Positions 32,190 through 42,239 of a DNA stretch of 64,000 nucleotides are shown here, one piece after another; within the stretch, counting starts at the first letter, position 1; each line of letters opens with the position of its first letter. Source of the DNA: Prorocentrum cordatum (taxonomy: Eukaryota > Sar > Dinophyceae > Prorocentrales > Prorocentraceae). The notes under the pieces were generated by a model, which did no database searches, had not been told where the DNA came from, and saw only the letters and a list, made by a program, of their open reading frames with translations. Location: contig CAUYUJ010020686.1 in the NCBI GenBank assembly GCA_963575745.1, forward strand, positions 59,339 through 123,338, read 5' to 3'. The position numbers and the translations under genes are program-made.

Positions 32190-33350
32190 TGTGCAGGATG
32201 AATTCGGAAGAGCAAGGACAGCGGGGTGGCTATATGCCCCGCGCCGTCGATGATGCGTTCCCCCCTTTGTGGTCGTACACCCGAACAACATACAGCTGCA
32301 ATGTCAGCCAGAATGAGCCAAGGCGCGCAACGGAGGCAAACCTTGCGGCCGCCTTCTGGGGTAGATACCGATGAGCGTCGAACTGATGCAGTCCATGATG
32401 AGGAGCGTCGAATTGTGGCGTGGGCCAAACCGATGAGCGTCGAACCGGCAGGAACCATGGACCAGATCAGCGTCGCGTTGGCGCGCCTGTGCTGCCGAAT
32501 GTCCCTGCTGGATGTGCAAGTTGCCGTGCAGGATCAGATCGGGCAACGACAAGTGGATCTTCGAGAGTAACGGAGAGATATGCTCTCCGGGCTGTCCGCG
32601 GCACATCCAGAAAACCAGAAAACGCGAGAGCCAACATCGGCGGGCGCGTCGACAGGCAAGCGCTGGCCGTTGCGGAGGAAGCTGTGTGGATGGCCTAAGT
32701 GGCCAGTCAACCACCCGCAGTCCGCCCAGCCATCGATGCTGAAGCTCGCGCTGCTGTCGAAGCAATTGTGGTTCAGAGTACCAGGGATCAGGATAACGAG
32801 CAGCCGCAGAGACAGAGTAGTAATGCCTACCCCTAAACAGTTTACTGTACTGGGCCAGCGACCCACTGAGCGCTGGAGTAAGCAGCGCGATGGCATGCTG
32901 CGTGAATTCGAGACAGGAGTCGGGGCCCTGCGAGCTCAACAGCTCGCTCAGAGCAATGAGCTGGAGCAGGTCCAATCAGATGGGCCGAAATCGTAGCCGC
33001 CGTGGGTGGCATGAGGATGAACCGCGCTGCCCTCCAATAGCAGCTAAACAACGCGGATGTCCAAGTTTCTACACATAAAAGCGTGATGTCCATGCGCGAA
33101 ACTTTGTCGCGGGACCCGCAGAAACATGCGAAAGACATGTGCGAACAGACTTGAGGTACGCGAACACGTAACTGCCGACTACAATAACCAGTTCCAAAGC
33201 CACAATCAGATGAACGTCATGAGACTGTATAAGACTAGAGCTGAGGCGGTGCTGAAGTTGCCAGATTGGATCAGTTGATCGATGCGTTCAATGAAAAAGT
33301 TGACGATTACCGAAATGAGTCGAAGAGAAGTTTCTGTGCGATCTCCGCTA
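32190..33350 (+). pseudogene. Decayed coiled-coil protein, family unknown
   Basis: Coding-like pieces follow each other in changing frames: MDQISVALARLCCRMSLLDV then QVAVQDQIGQRQVD (32459 to 32570); AVRPAIDAEARAAVEAIVVQ (about 32720); LREFETGVGALRAQQLAQSN (about 32900); LNNADVQVSTHKSVMSMRET after an in-frame TAG (about 33040); EVREHVTADYNNQFQ and RLYKTRAEAVLKLPDW (about 33152 to 33270); and DQLIDAFNEKVDDYRNESK (33269). Heptad-like Leu/Ala/Val and many Gln/Glu suggest coiled coils, as in retroelement structural proteins, but no zinc knuckle or protease is seen. Confidence 0.4.
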
Positions 33351-33409
33351 GACAAGTATCGCCGATTACGATGCCTGTGGGCCCAGTGATGAGGATGCCG
33401 CAGCTTGTT

Positions 33410-34012
33410 ACTAAAACGCCGTTCCTGGGACTACAACGCCGCGGATCAACTTGATTGTTGCGTCCTGACAATCCCCAACCGTGCCAGAACACCATTCCTT
33501 GGACTTCGGCACCCCGAGTCAACGTCCCTGTTGCGTCCGCACAGTCCTAAATCGTGCCAGAATCGTAGTTCCTGGGATTCAACACTACACGGGTCTTCGG
33601 AACCGCTGAAAACTTACAAGACGGATACGCGCGGCCCTAAGGCAATAACCACACGTCGAAACATAACCGCCCTCTATCTTCTAACCAGTTACAGACTATT
33701 AAGACGATTGTGCGTGGCGCCAAGGCGAGAGCCACATCTTGAGCACCACTCGCCCTCGGCCCATGAAATGGTTGCACGTTTTTAATACGAATGTGCGCGG
33801 CGCAAAAGCGAGAGCCACATTTTGGGCACCACCCGCCCTCCATCCGTGAAACGGTTGCAAACTTTAGTAGGACGAGTGTGCGCGGTGCTACGTTTTGAAA
33901 ACGACCCGCCCTCCATGCGTGAAGCTGTTGCACATTTCAAGCTTCGGGATCACAAATGGCGCGGAAGTCTCAGGCGAAATATCCGGCCCGCCTTACCAAC
34001 ACGTCTGGGGGT
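33410..34012 (-). repeat. Composite interspersed repeat, copy B (reversed)
   Basis: Read on the minus strand from 34012: a leader with GGCCGGATATTTCGCCTGAG, three to four units with GGAGGGCGGGTGGTGCCC or CATGGAGGGCGGGTCG, then three units with CCAGGAATGGTGTTCTGGCA and GGACGCAACA. The tail seen in A and C is missing. Past its leader lies a GGA tract on the plus strand (34050 to 34110), that is CTC when read in the element's direction. Confidence 0.84.
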
Positions 34013-34039
34013 GCGACAGGGGGGAAGTATTTATAATGA

Positions 34040-34566
34040 GTAGGAATGGAGGAGAAAGAGGAAAATGAGGAGGAGGAGGAGGAGGAGGGCAAGTTGGGGC
34101 TGGAAAAGGACGAGTAGACAGGCGTTGCAGGCGGCGGATGCGGTGGATGTTGAGGGCGAGGAGGAGCAGGCGGAGGAAGGGGACGAACACAAGTAGCAGA
34201 TGAGAAGAACGAGGAGGACGAGTTCCAGGAGGAAGAGTAGGCGCAGCAGGCGCAGGAGGACGACGACGACGAGGAGGAGGAGGAGGAGGACGAGGACGAC
34301 GAGGACGAGGACGACGACGACGACGCACGACGGCGACGACGGCCTACGATCGACCACCGACGTCGACGACGACGCCCATCGACGACCGTCGACGACCGTC
34401 GACGAGGACGACGACGGCGTCGAAGGCGGCGGACGGCAGCGGCGGCCGATGAGCCGCAGGCAGTGGAGATCGAGGACGCCCTGCTCAAGGAGGCGCGCCA
34501 GGGAGGGGCGTCTAAAGCTCATCGTCGTCATCGGCGTCGTCGTCGCCTTCGTCGTCCTCCTCCTCG
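34040..34566. repeat. GGA and GAC/CGT tracts
   Basis: GGA-rich at 34050 to 34110 and 34190 to 34290, then GACGAC/CGACGA at 34260 to 34440, then CGTCGTC/CTCCTC at 34520 to 34566, directly before the spliced-leader relic. Part of 34296 to 34420 consists of GACGACGAC and GTCGACGAC units that can pair with each other. Confidence 0.85.
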
Positions 34567-34589
34567 TCCGTAGCCATTTTGGGCTCACG
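34567..34589 (+). other. Spliced-leader relic 1
   Basis: TCCGTAGCCATTTT followed by GGGCTCACG. The dinoflagellate spliced leader is 22 nt, starting with a variable base, then CCGTAGCCATTTTGGCTCA and AG. The match is 20 of 22 with one inserted G. In genomic DNA away from leader-RNA genes, such a copy is known to mark a reverse-transcribed, trans-spliced mRNA. No GT splice donor follows, as one would in a leader-RNA gene. Confidence 0.82.
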
Positions 34590-35170
34590 GCTCCATGCCG
34601 CCGTGCTGCCGGAGAACGCTGGGCTGGGGAATGTCCCCAACCATTTCCAGCAACACTCTGGGGTGAGCTGGCACCTGCGCTGTGCGCTCGTGGCTTCCAT
34701 ATCCTCGTCCTGCGCGACGGACGAGCTCCTCCTGTGGCTGTGCTGCGCCGCTTTGCGTCGCCTCCGCACTCCCGCCCAGCAGCTGCCCCTGGCCTTGTTC
34801 TACGGCGTCGTCATGCTGCAGATCGCCCTCACCCCGCCTCCGGCACCATGCCGCGCATCGACGTCTCCGTGGACGGCGCCGCGGATGAGGCCTCCGTCGA
34901 CGACCGTAGCACTTGCCGCAGTGGGCGTGGCCGTGCCAAACCTGACTTTGACCCTGCTTGACGTGGACAAGATCGGGGACATCGCCAACAGACAATGAAA
35001 GAGACCAACAATGACCGCGACAATGGCCCACTGGCACGCGAGAGCCCGCTGGACCTCGACAACGCTAATCTGGAGCAGCCCACGCACCAGTTCGTAGAAG
35101 ACAGGGCGCCGAGAAGAACTTCGAGGCGGCGAATGCGCAGCTGGAGACCACCCTGACCAACGAGTATGAC
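34590..35170 (+). pseudogene. Possible retroposed cDNA after leader relic 1
   Basis: Directly downstream of the relic one forward frame (34579 to 34998) gives 139 codons with a hydrophobic stretch (QQLPLALFYGVVMLQIAL) and ends DVDKIGDIANRQ. A second frame holds MPRIDVSVDGAADEAS at 34848. Farther on, MKETNNDRDNGPLARESPLD (34994) and NFEAANAQLETTLTNEYD (35117 to 35172) look like real protein. The source gene is not recognised, the frame changes, and no poly-A tail is visible. The call rests mainly on the relic. Confidence 0.35.
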
Positions 35171-35403
35171 TGACACTCAGGCGCTCCTCTTCGACTCGCC
35201 CTTGGTGGCGCCACCGCCCGCGTGGCCGCCCACGGCTCCGCATCTCATCACGCACAACGACCTGGGAGGAGGGTGGAAGGACCAGCGGCCGAATCCGCTG
35301 GAGGTGGGTGGGAGACGGTGCCCGATCTTTTTCAAAGCCTGGAGGAGACCTTTGGCACCGTGCTGCTCCCCGAGCTCCGCACCGAGTTCCTGTGCCACGA
35401 GGG

Positions 35404-35575
35404 AGGAGGGGGAGAAGGAGGAGGAGGAGAATGAGGAGGAGGAGGCGGAGAAGGAGGAGGAGGAGGAGGTGGAAGTGGAGGAGGAGGAGGAGGAGGAGGG
35501 GGAGGGGGAGGAGGAGGAGGAGGCAGGGAGGAGGAGGAGGCAGGGAGGAGGAGGAGGAGGAGGAGGAGGAGGACA
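35404..35575. repeat. (GGA)n tract
   Basis: GGA/GGC triplets interrupting a coding-like stretch: upstream, one forward frame reads WETVPDLFQSLEETFGTVLL (35306 onward). Confidence 0.95.
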
Positions 35576-35819
35576 AGCTGACCAAGCCTTCGAGGCCGCC
35601 TTCCTGGCCGCCTCCACCTTGCCGCCATCGCCGCCACCGGCCCCTGCGCCAGCTCACCCCGAGCAAGAACCCGAGAATGCCTGCCAAGGTCCTGAAGTCG
35701 CTTGCCCACGAGATACAAGCGCAGCGCTCCAACCGCTAGCTCATAATCTTCGAGCCCCACTTCTCGCGCACGTCAACACCGCTATGGGCTCCTTCAGCTG
35801 CACTGCTTCGACATCGCTC

Positions 35820-36100
35820 GTCGCCTCCGTGGACCAGCTCCGCGTCCCCACCAACCACCAACCACAGGCTGGGCGCCACCGAGTCCGCCGTCGCAGACCC
35901 TCGCCAACGTGCTATCCACCCCGAGGCAGCTCGACGACAAACGGCAGCTCGTGTCGCCGACGTCCGGCGCCAGCTCGCCACCGCCGAAGCCCAGCTGCCT
36001 GCAATCGCTGCCGACGCCCTGGCGGACTGGGATCGTGCTCCCGACCCGTCGACCTACTCTGTCGGCTGCCCCGAGATCGTCTCCCCACAGGCGGTCTACC
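35820..36100 (+). other. Coding-like Ala/Arg/Gln-rich segment
   Basis: A forward frame without ATG reads ARRQTAARVADVRRQLATAE then AQLPAIAADALADWDRAPDP, a plausible coiled coil, and ends at a run of 15 G (36107 to 36121) followed by a GGA tract. No family is recognised. It may belong with the coding-like pieces at 34990 to 35170. Confidence 0.3.
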
Positions 36101-36106
36101 AAGGTA

Positions 36107-36250
36107 CCGGGGGGGGGGGGGGCGTCGTCGCCGGGGGAGAGGAAGAGAGGAGGGAAGAGGGGGAGGAGGAGGGGGAGGAGGAGGAGGAGGAGGAGGAGGA
36201 GGAGGAGGAGGAGGAGGAGGAGGGGGAGGAGGAGGAGGAGGAGGAGGAGC
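36107..36250. repeat. G15 and (GGA)n tract
   Basis: A run of G followed by GGA/GGG triplets to 36249. It marks the 3' limit of the minus-strand endonuclease fragment. Confidence 0.96.
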
Positions 36251-37005
36251 TGCTCGAGCTCAGCATGGTCCACTTGGTCGGCGGCTCTCCCTCCAAGCGC
36301 TTCGCATCTCCACTGCTCGGAGGTCGGGCGCCTCGCCGCGCCTCGCTCCGCAGCGCCGGCCGGAGCCCTCAAGAGCTTCTGCACCTGGCAGCCGAAGCCC
36401 GAGAGACCCGTGGAAGACTTCGCCGACGCGATCGGGTTGCGGTTCCCCGGCTCCGACTCCGCCGCGTCGAGCCACCTGTCTGCTGCATCCGTGGGGCTGG
36501 CGAGGTCCAAGACCTTCTCCTCGATCCCATCCGGCGCCACAGACGCGGGCTTCTCCTCGTCAGTCTTGGGAAGGGGAAGACTCCTCGGCACGATCCTCTT
36601 CCGAACTCTGGCAGCTCCTGAAAGCCCCTTGAGCCTCAGATGCGCCGCAGCGTGGGGCCCGACAGGCGTGTCTGGCCACGACTGGCAGGCGGCCATGTAG
36701 AAATCCAAGCAGCGGCTGGCTACAACATGGTCGTAGCAATGCACGTGGCATGTTGGACCCATGGGACAGACACTGGAGGCCGACATGTGATCGCAACATC
36801 TTGAATCCCGCAGAGTATCTGCATCATTATTCCAGTCTCCTGCAATGAGCACCGGTATAGGGACAGACGGAACCAACTCACTCAAACGCGGCAGGAAGTT
36901 GAAGTTCTCTCCTGTCAGCCCTATCTGGTATGGCCATACATGGAGACAAGCAACAGTTGGACCTGCTCTAACAACACGCTCCACATGCGCTCCCCCGCGT
37001 AGACA
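36251..37005 (-). pseudogene. LINE endonuclease domain with downstream linker (minus strand)
   Basis: A minus-strand frame open from about 37005 reads VACLHVWPYQIGLTGENFNF, then PVLIAGDWNNDADTLRDSR, the Gly-Asp-Trp-Asn core of EEP/APE-type endonucleases; RCLDFYMAACQSW, equivalent to the Asp-Tyr-Phe motif; and VGPHAAAHLRLKG, the final Pro-His motif with the catalytic His. About 120 further codons (KTDEEKPASVAPDGIEEKVL) follow before a GGA tract at 36250. A GGA/GAT tract just beyond 37010 truncates the N-terminal half. Three active-site motifs are kept in one frame. Confidence 0.7.
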
Positions 37006-37039
37006 TGCTTGACCTCATGAGCGCCACGCCGAGCTGGCG

Positions 37040-37210
37040 TGAGAATCGCAACTGGAGGAGGAAAAAGAGGAGGAGGGGGAGGAAGAAGAGGAGGATGGGG
37101 AGAGGGACGTGGAGGAGGAGGAGGAGAAGGAAGAGGAGGGGGAGGAGGAGGAGGAGGATGAAAAGGACAGGGAGGAGGGGTAGGGGGAGGGGAAGGGGGA
37201 GAGGGCGGAC

Positions 37211-37283
<73 letters not shown>

Positions 37284-37717
37284 CTGCTGCTGCTGCTGAT
37301 GCTGATGCTGATGCTGATGCTGATGCTGATGCCGATGCTGATGCTGATGCTGATGCTGCTGATGATGCTGCTGATGATGCTGCTAATGATTATGATGCTG
37401 GTAATGATGGTAACAATGCTGATGCTGATGCTGATGATGATGCTGCTGATGCTGATGATGATGATGATGCTGATGATGACGATGATGATGGTGATGCTGC
37501 TGATTATGATGATGATGCTGCTGATGATGATGCTGCTGATGATGATGCTGCTGCTGAAGATGATGCTGATGATGCTGATGATGCTGATGATGAGGTTGCT
37601 GATGCTGATGGTGATGCTGCTGCTGATGATGCTGATGTCAATGGTGGTGGTGGTGGTGGTGATGGTGATGCTGCTGATGATGATGCTGATGATGATGCTG
37701 ATGATGCTGATGATGCA

Positions 37718-37754
<37 letters not shown>

Positions 37755-38640
37755 GATGATGATGATGATGATGATGCTGCTGCTGCTGATGCTGATGCTG
37801 ATGCTGATGCTGATGCTGATGCTGATGCTGATGCTGATGCTGATGCTGCTGATGATGCTGCTAATGATTATGATGCTGGTAATGATGGTAACAATGCTGA
37901 TGCTGATGCTGATGATGATGCTGATGATGCTGATGATGATGATGCTGATGATGACGATGAAGATGGTGATGCTGCTGATTATGATGATGATGCTGCTGAT
38001 GATGATGCTGCTGATGATGATGATGCTGCTGCTGAAGATGATGCTGATGATGCTGATGATGCTGATGATGAGGTTGCTGATGCTGATGGTGATGCTGCTG
38101 CTGATGATGCTGATGTTAATGGTGGTGGTGGTGGTGGTGGTGGTGATGGTGATGCTGCTGATGATGATGCTGATGATGATGCTGCTGCTGATGACGATGA
38201 TGCTGATGCTGCTGATGATAATGATGATGATGCTGATGATGATGCTGATGATGATGATGCTGATGATGATGATGAGGAGGAGGAGGACGAAGAGGAGGAA
38301 GAAGGTGAGGACGAGGAGGAGGAGGAGGAGGAGGAGAAGGGGGGGAGGAGGAAGAGGAGGAGGAGGAGGAGGAGAGGAGGAGAGGAGGAGGAGGAGGAGG
38401 AGAGCGGAGGAGAGGAGTATGCGGAGGAGGAGCAGGAGAAGGAGGAGGAGGAGGAGGAAAAAAAGAGCGGAGGATGAGGAGGAAGAGGAGGAGGAGGAGG
38501 AGAGGAGGAGGAGGAGGAGGAGGAGGAGGAGGAGGAGGAGGAGAGGAGGAGTGTGTGGTGTGGGTGGGTGGGGTGGGGGTGGAGGAGGAGGAGGTGGAGG
38601 AGGAGGAGGAGGAGGAGGAGGAGGAGGAGGAGGAGGAGCT
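37040..38640. repeat. GGA, then GAT/GCT, then GGA tracts with a 478-bp duplication
   Basis: GGA-rich at 37057 to 37205, GAT and GCT triplets at 37209 to 38274, and GGA at 38275 to 38639. Within the middle part a 478-base segment is duplicated: CTAATGATTATGATGCTGG at 37383 and 37861, and ATGGTGGTGGTGG runs at 37640 and 38118. The uniform 478-base offset of non-periodic landmarks shows duplication, not slippage alone. Long acidic, methionine or serine open frames are artefacts. Confidence 0.94.
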
Positions 38641-39972
38641 CATGGCCGTGGTCTTGAGGCGGCCATGGTGTCAGGCGTCGTGGCTGGAGGCTACGCGACG
38701 CAGCAGTGCCTTTTTGTGGGACGCCGTGTCCTGAGTCCGCTTTGCAAGTGGTGCGGCGGGTCCGCTGATACCCCAAAGCACAGGTTTTTCGACTGTGACG
38801 GCAGCCGTGCTGTTCCAGAACACCTTGACCTTGACGATTTCCTGGCCCTGGGTCGTGAAAGAGGTGATGAAGATCCTGGCACGACCAGGGCGTTGTTTCC
38901 CAGTCCTGAATGGAGGTGGCCCACCCCCCGTGTGGATGCCAGCTTCCAGTGGATGGTCTACCCCCCCTCGGGGACCCTGGGCACTGGCATGATCTGCCTG
39001 GATGGATCTGCGGTGGACCCCGACAGTGACTTGTTCGCTCGTGCGGGGTGGGGGGCTGTGGCTGTCGATATAGGGGGAAACGTTATTGGGTCGATATATG
39101 GTCATCTTCCCCACCCGCTCCAATGGGCGGGAGGGGGGGAGGTGTATTCGTTTCTCATGGCTCTTAGGCGCCTAGGGGCGTGTGAAACGGAGTTCATGAC
39201 GGACTGCAAGATGGTCCTGGATGTGTGGGCCTTGGGGCCAGACCAGGACCTCACCAATGTGGCGTTCAGCGAGATCTGGTGCGATATTTTTGCCAGGGCT
39301 CGGGATGTGGGGCTGCATAACATCCGCGTGAGTAATATTAAGAGTCACCTTTCTCGGGGCCAGGCTCTGGATCGGGGGGTCCTGTACTGGGCCTGGGCTG
39401 GGAACCGAGAAGCTGACCGTCTTGCGCGGTTAGGTGCCGAGTTGCAGCCCCACAACCCTGAAATGCGGAGGCTTTTGCATGTCCAGGAAGCGCTCGTGGC
39501 CCAGGGGGTGTGCCTCATTCACGAGACGATGAGGCACCTTTCCAAGCTCGGCCTCCCAGATGTTGAGAAGGTCCAAGCGAGGATCAAGCGCAGGCCGAAT
39601 TACCTCGAGTTGGTGCCAGAGGCTCTTGGACACCAGCTGAGCCGAGTGGATAAAAAGGGCAAATATCGGTGTGCACGGTGCGGAGAGGCAGGTAGTAGGA
39701 TTGGAATCTGCAAGGTGCCGTGCCGTGGCGTGCCGAGGGTCGCCCGCTCGGCCCACTCCTCCCACCGTCTGTATTTGGGGGGAGGCCGTATCGTGTGGTG
39801 CGCGCGGTGCGGCGCGTTCGGGGCCCAGCGTTCGCAGTTTTTGCGTGCGGCGTGTTTGGGCCGCCCTCGTAATAAAGATGCCCTTCAGAGCTTGAGGAAG
39901 CTCCGCCGAGGCGTCGATCCATCCTCGGGCCGGGAATTCGGTCGGTCCGAGCCGCTCTCCAGTGTGTGCTGA
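38641..39972 (+). CDS. LINE 3' ORF: zinc finger, RNase H, C-terminal zinc domain (partial)
   Basis: About 440 continuous codons after the GGA tract, ending TGA at 39970. Order: PLCKWCGGSADTPKH plus FFDC, the zinc finger after LINE reverse transcriptases; RNase H with ICLDGSAVD (Asp), GGGEVYSFLMALRRL (Glu), MTDCKMVLDVW (Asp) and AGNREADRLARLGAEL (Asp), so all four catalytic carboxylates remain; then YRCARCGEAG and WCARCGAFGAQRSQFLRAAC, two Cys-x2-Cys modules. RNase H removes RNA from the RNA:DNA hybrid during retrotransposition. The polymerase part is missing, replaced by microsatellite, so this is a 5'-truncated copy with an unusually intact end. Confidence 0.85.
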   Translation, partial: HGRGLEAAMVSGVVAGGYATQQCLFVGRRVLSPLCKWCGGSADTPKHRFFDCDGSRAVPEHLDLDDFLALGRERGDEDPGTTRALFPSPEWRWPTPRVDASFQWMVYPPSGTLGTGMICLDGSAVDPDSDLFARAGWGAVAVDIGGNVIGSIYGHLPHPLQWAGGGEVYSFLMALRRLGACETEFMTDCKMVLDVWALGPDQDLTNVAFSEIWCDIFARARDVGLHNIRVSNIKSHLSRGQALDRGVLYWAWAGNREADRLARLGAELQPHNPEMRRLLHVQEALVAQGVCLIHETMRHLSKLGLPDVEKVQARIKRRPNYLELVPEALGHQLSRVDKKGKYRCARCGEAGSRIGICKVPCRGVPRVARSAHSSHRLYLGGGRIVWCARCGAFGAQRSQFLRAACLGRPRNKDALQSLRKLRRGVDPSSGREFGRSEPLSSVC

Positions 39973-40135
39973 GAGTGTGGGGGGAGCGGGGGGCCGCACT
40001 GTCGCCGTCGTCGTGTCCTGCCCATCTTCCACCACGGCAGCGGCAAGTACGGTCAGGCGCGCGCACCCGCTCTCTTATCCCTTTATCATATGATCACATG
40101 TTTCACGCTTGCGCGAGGGATGTGATCATGTTCGC
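39973..40135. other. Probable 3' flank of the LINE fragment
   Basis: Short non-repetitive stretch after the stop codon, then GGA tracts. No poly-A run is seen. Confidence 0.4.
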
Positions 40136-40139
40136 AGAA

Positions 40140-40910
40140 GGTCGCAGAAGGAGGAGGAGGAGGATGATGATGAGGAGGAGGAGGATGGGGAGGAGGAGGA
40201 GGAAGAGGAGGAAGAGGAGGAGGAGGAGGAGGGAGGGAGGAGGGAGGTGGGGGGAGGAGGAGGTAGGAGGAGGAGGATGATGATGAGGAGGAGGAGGAGA
40301 GGAGGAGGAGGAGGAGGAGGATGAGGAGAGGGAGAGGAGGAGGAGGCGGAGGAGGATGAGGAGGAGGAGGAGGAGGAGACGCAGAGGAGTTGGAGGAGGA
40401 GGAGGAGGAGGAGGAGGAAAAGGAGGAGGAGGAGGAGGAGGAGGAGGAGGAGGAGGAGGAGGAGGGGGAGGAGGAGGAGGAGGAGGAGCAGGAGAGGGAG
40501 GACGAGGCGGAGGAGGAGGAGGAGTATGCGGAGGAGGAGCAGGAGAAGGAGGAGGAGAAGCAGGAGGAGGAGGATGACGAAGAGGAAGGGGAAGTTGAGT
40601 GCGAAGAGGATTCGGATCAGCATGAGGATGGGGATAATGATGGTGATGATGACGATGCTGATGATGATGATGTTGATGCTGATGATGACGGTGATGATGA
40701 CGCTGCTGATAATGGCGATGCTGATGGTGCTGATGATGCTGATGGTGCTGGTACTGATGTTGATGTTGAGGCTGCTGTTGGCGATGCTGATGATGATCAT
40801 GCTGATGCTGATTTTGCTGATGCTGATGCTGCTGCCACTGCTGCTGATAATGGTGGTGATGATGATGCTGATAATTAGGTTGATGCGGAGGATGATGATG
40901 ATGCTGCTGC

Positions 40911-40974
<64 letters not shown>

Positions 40975-41420
40975 ATGATGATGCTGATGCTGATGGTGCT
41001 GCTGCTGCTGATGATGATGCTGATGCGGATGCTGCTGATGATGGTGATGATGATGATGAGGAGGAGGAGGAGGAGGAGGAGGAGGAGGAGGAGGGGAAGG
41101 GAAGGAGGAGGGGAGGAGGAGGAGGAGGAGGAAAAAAGGGGGGGGGGAGGACGAGGAGGAAGAGGAGGAGGAGGAGGAGCAGGAGGAGGAGGGGAACACG
41201 AGGAGGAGGAGGAGGAGGAGGAGGAGGGGGAAGTGGAGGAGGAGGAGGAGGATAATGAGGAGGCGGAGGAGGAGGAGGAGGAGGAGGAGGAGGAGGAGGA
41301 GGGGGAGGAGGAGGAGAAGGAGGAGGAGGAGGAGGAGGAGGAGGAGGAGGAGGAGGAGGAGTTGGAGGAGGAGGAGGAGGAGGAGGAGCAGGGAGAGAAG
41401 AGGAGGAGGAGGATTTCCTC
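40140..41420. repeat. GGA / GAT-GCT / GGA tracts
   Basis: GGA at 40146 to 40570, GAT and GCT triplets at 40617 to 41060 with an uninterrupted (GAT)n near 40915 to 40975, and GGA at 41060 to 41415. The block order repeats that at 37040 to 38640. Confidence 0.95.
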
Positions 41421-41424
41421 CTTT

Positions 41425-42040
41425 CTCGCCGTCTCCTCCGCCAAGCTGTCCTCGTTGGTCCTTGTACTCAGCGATGCTATCATTGCCGATGTTGCACTCT
41501 TCCGGAACTGTTTTAGCGTCCTCCTCCTCGTAGAAGTCCAGCTGCTTCATTTGTCAGCTTTACGCCGGAATCCTCTCCATCTTCCTCGCTTTCCTTGTCG
41601 CCATTCCCGATATCGCTGGTGACCGACGTGTGGTAGGGCTCAACAACCCTGCTAGCCGTGGAGGAGTATTCATAAGAACACTCCGCAGGATACGGTCTGC
41701 AGTCCTTCCGTCCACAACCCACATCTGGCGTGCAACAATGGTCGAACATCACTTCCTCCCGTCCGCCTTCGAGGCACCCTTCTCCTTCACCTGGTTGTTC
41801 ATGCACCTGAGGCGTTTCTTCGTCTCCAGCAGCCGCCTGGCCAGCTTCCTCTTGAGGGTGATGGCCTTCAGCTGCTCGGTGGGCTCGTTCTTCTTGATCA
41901 GCTCGTCCTTCACCGTCACCTCCTCCAAGTGCTCCTCCATGGGATGCTCCTGGGCGATACCCTTCGTGAGGATGATGCCCCAATGCTCCAACGCGTACTG
42001 GGCAGCCTTCTCCCGGAGGTAGTCGAGTTCAGGGGAAGGA
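41425..42040 (-). other. Unrecognised coding-like segment, minus strand
   Basis: On the minus strand a frame open from about 42030 reads ALEHWGIILTKGIAQEHP, MEEHLEEVTVKDELIKKNE and LKRKLARRLLETKKRLRCMN, ending TGA at 41749. It is charged and helix-forming. A second minus-strand piece, MKQLDFYEEEDAKTVPEECN from 41550, is also acidic and runs into the GGA tract. Together they could be exons or parts of a broken gene. The balanced composition is unlike the flanking repeats. I recognise no family. Confidence 0.4.
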
Positions 42041-42044
42041 GAAG

Positions 42045-42232
42045 GAGGAGGATGAGGAGGAGGAAAAATTGGACCAGGAGGAGGAGGAGGAGGAGGAGGA
42101 GGAGGAGGAGGAGGAGGAGGAGGAGGAGGGATGTGGAGGAGGAGGAGGATTTGGAGGAGGGGGAGGAGGAGGAGGAGGAGGAGGAGGGAAGGAGGAGGAG
42201 GAGGAGGAGAAGGAGGAGGAGGAGGAGGGAGG
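42045..42232. repeat. (GGA)n tract
   Basis: GGA triplets from 42045 with short GAT and GGG interruptions. Confidence 0.96.
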
Positions 42233-42239
42233 TGGCTTC

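Noticed and set aside
37753-38640. First half of a 739-codon open frame of Met/Leu, Arg and Gly strings
   Set aside because: It is GAT/GCT/GGA triplets read through. Only the part after about 38641 has normal composition and domains, so the gene is started there.
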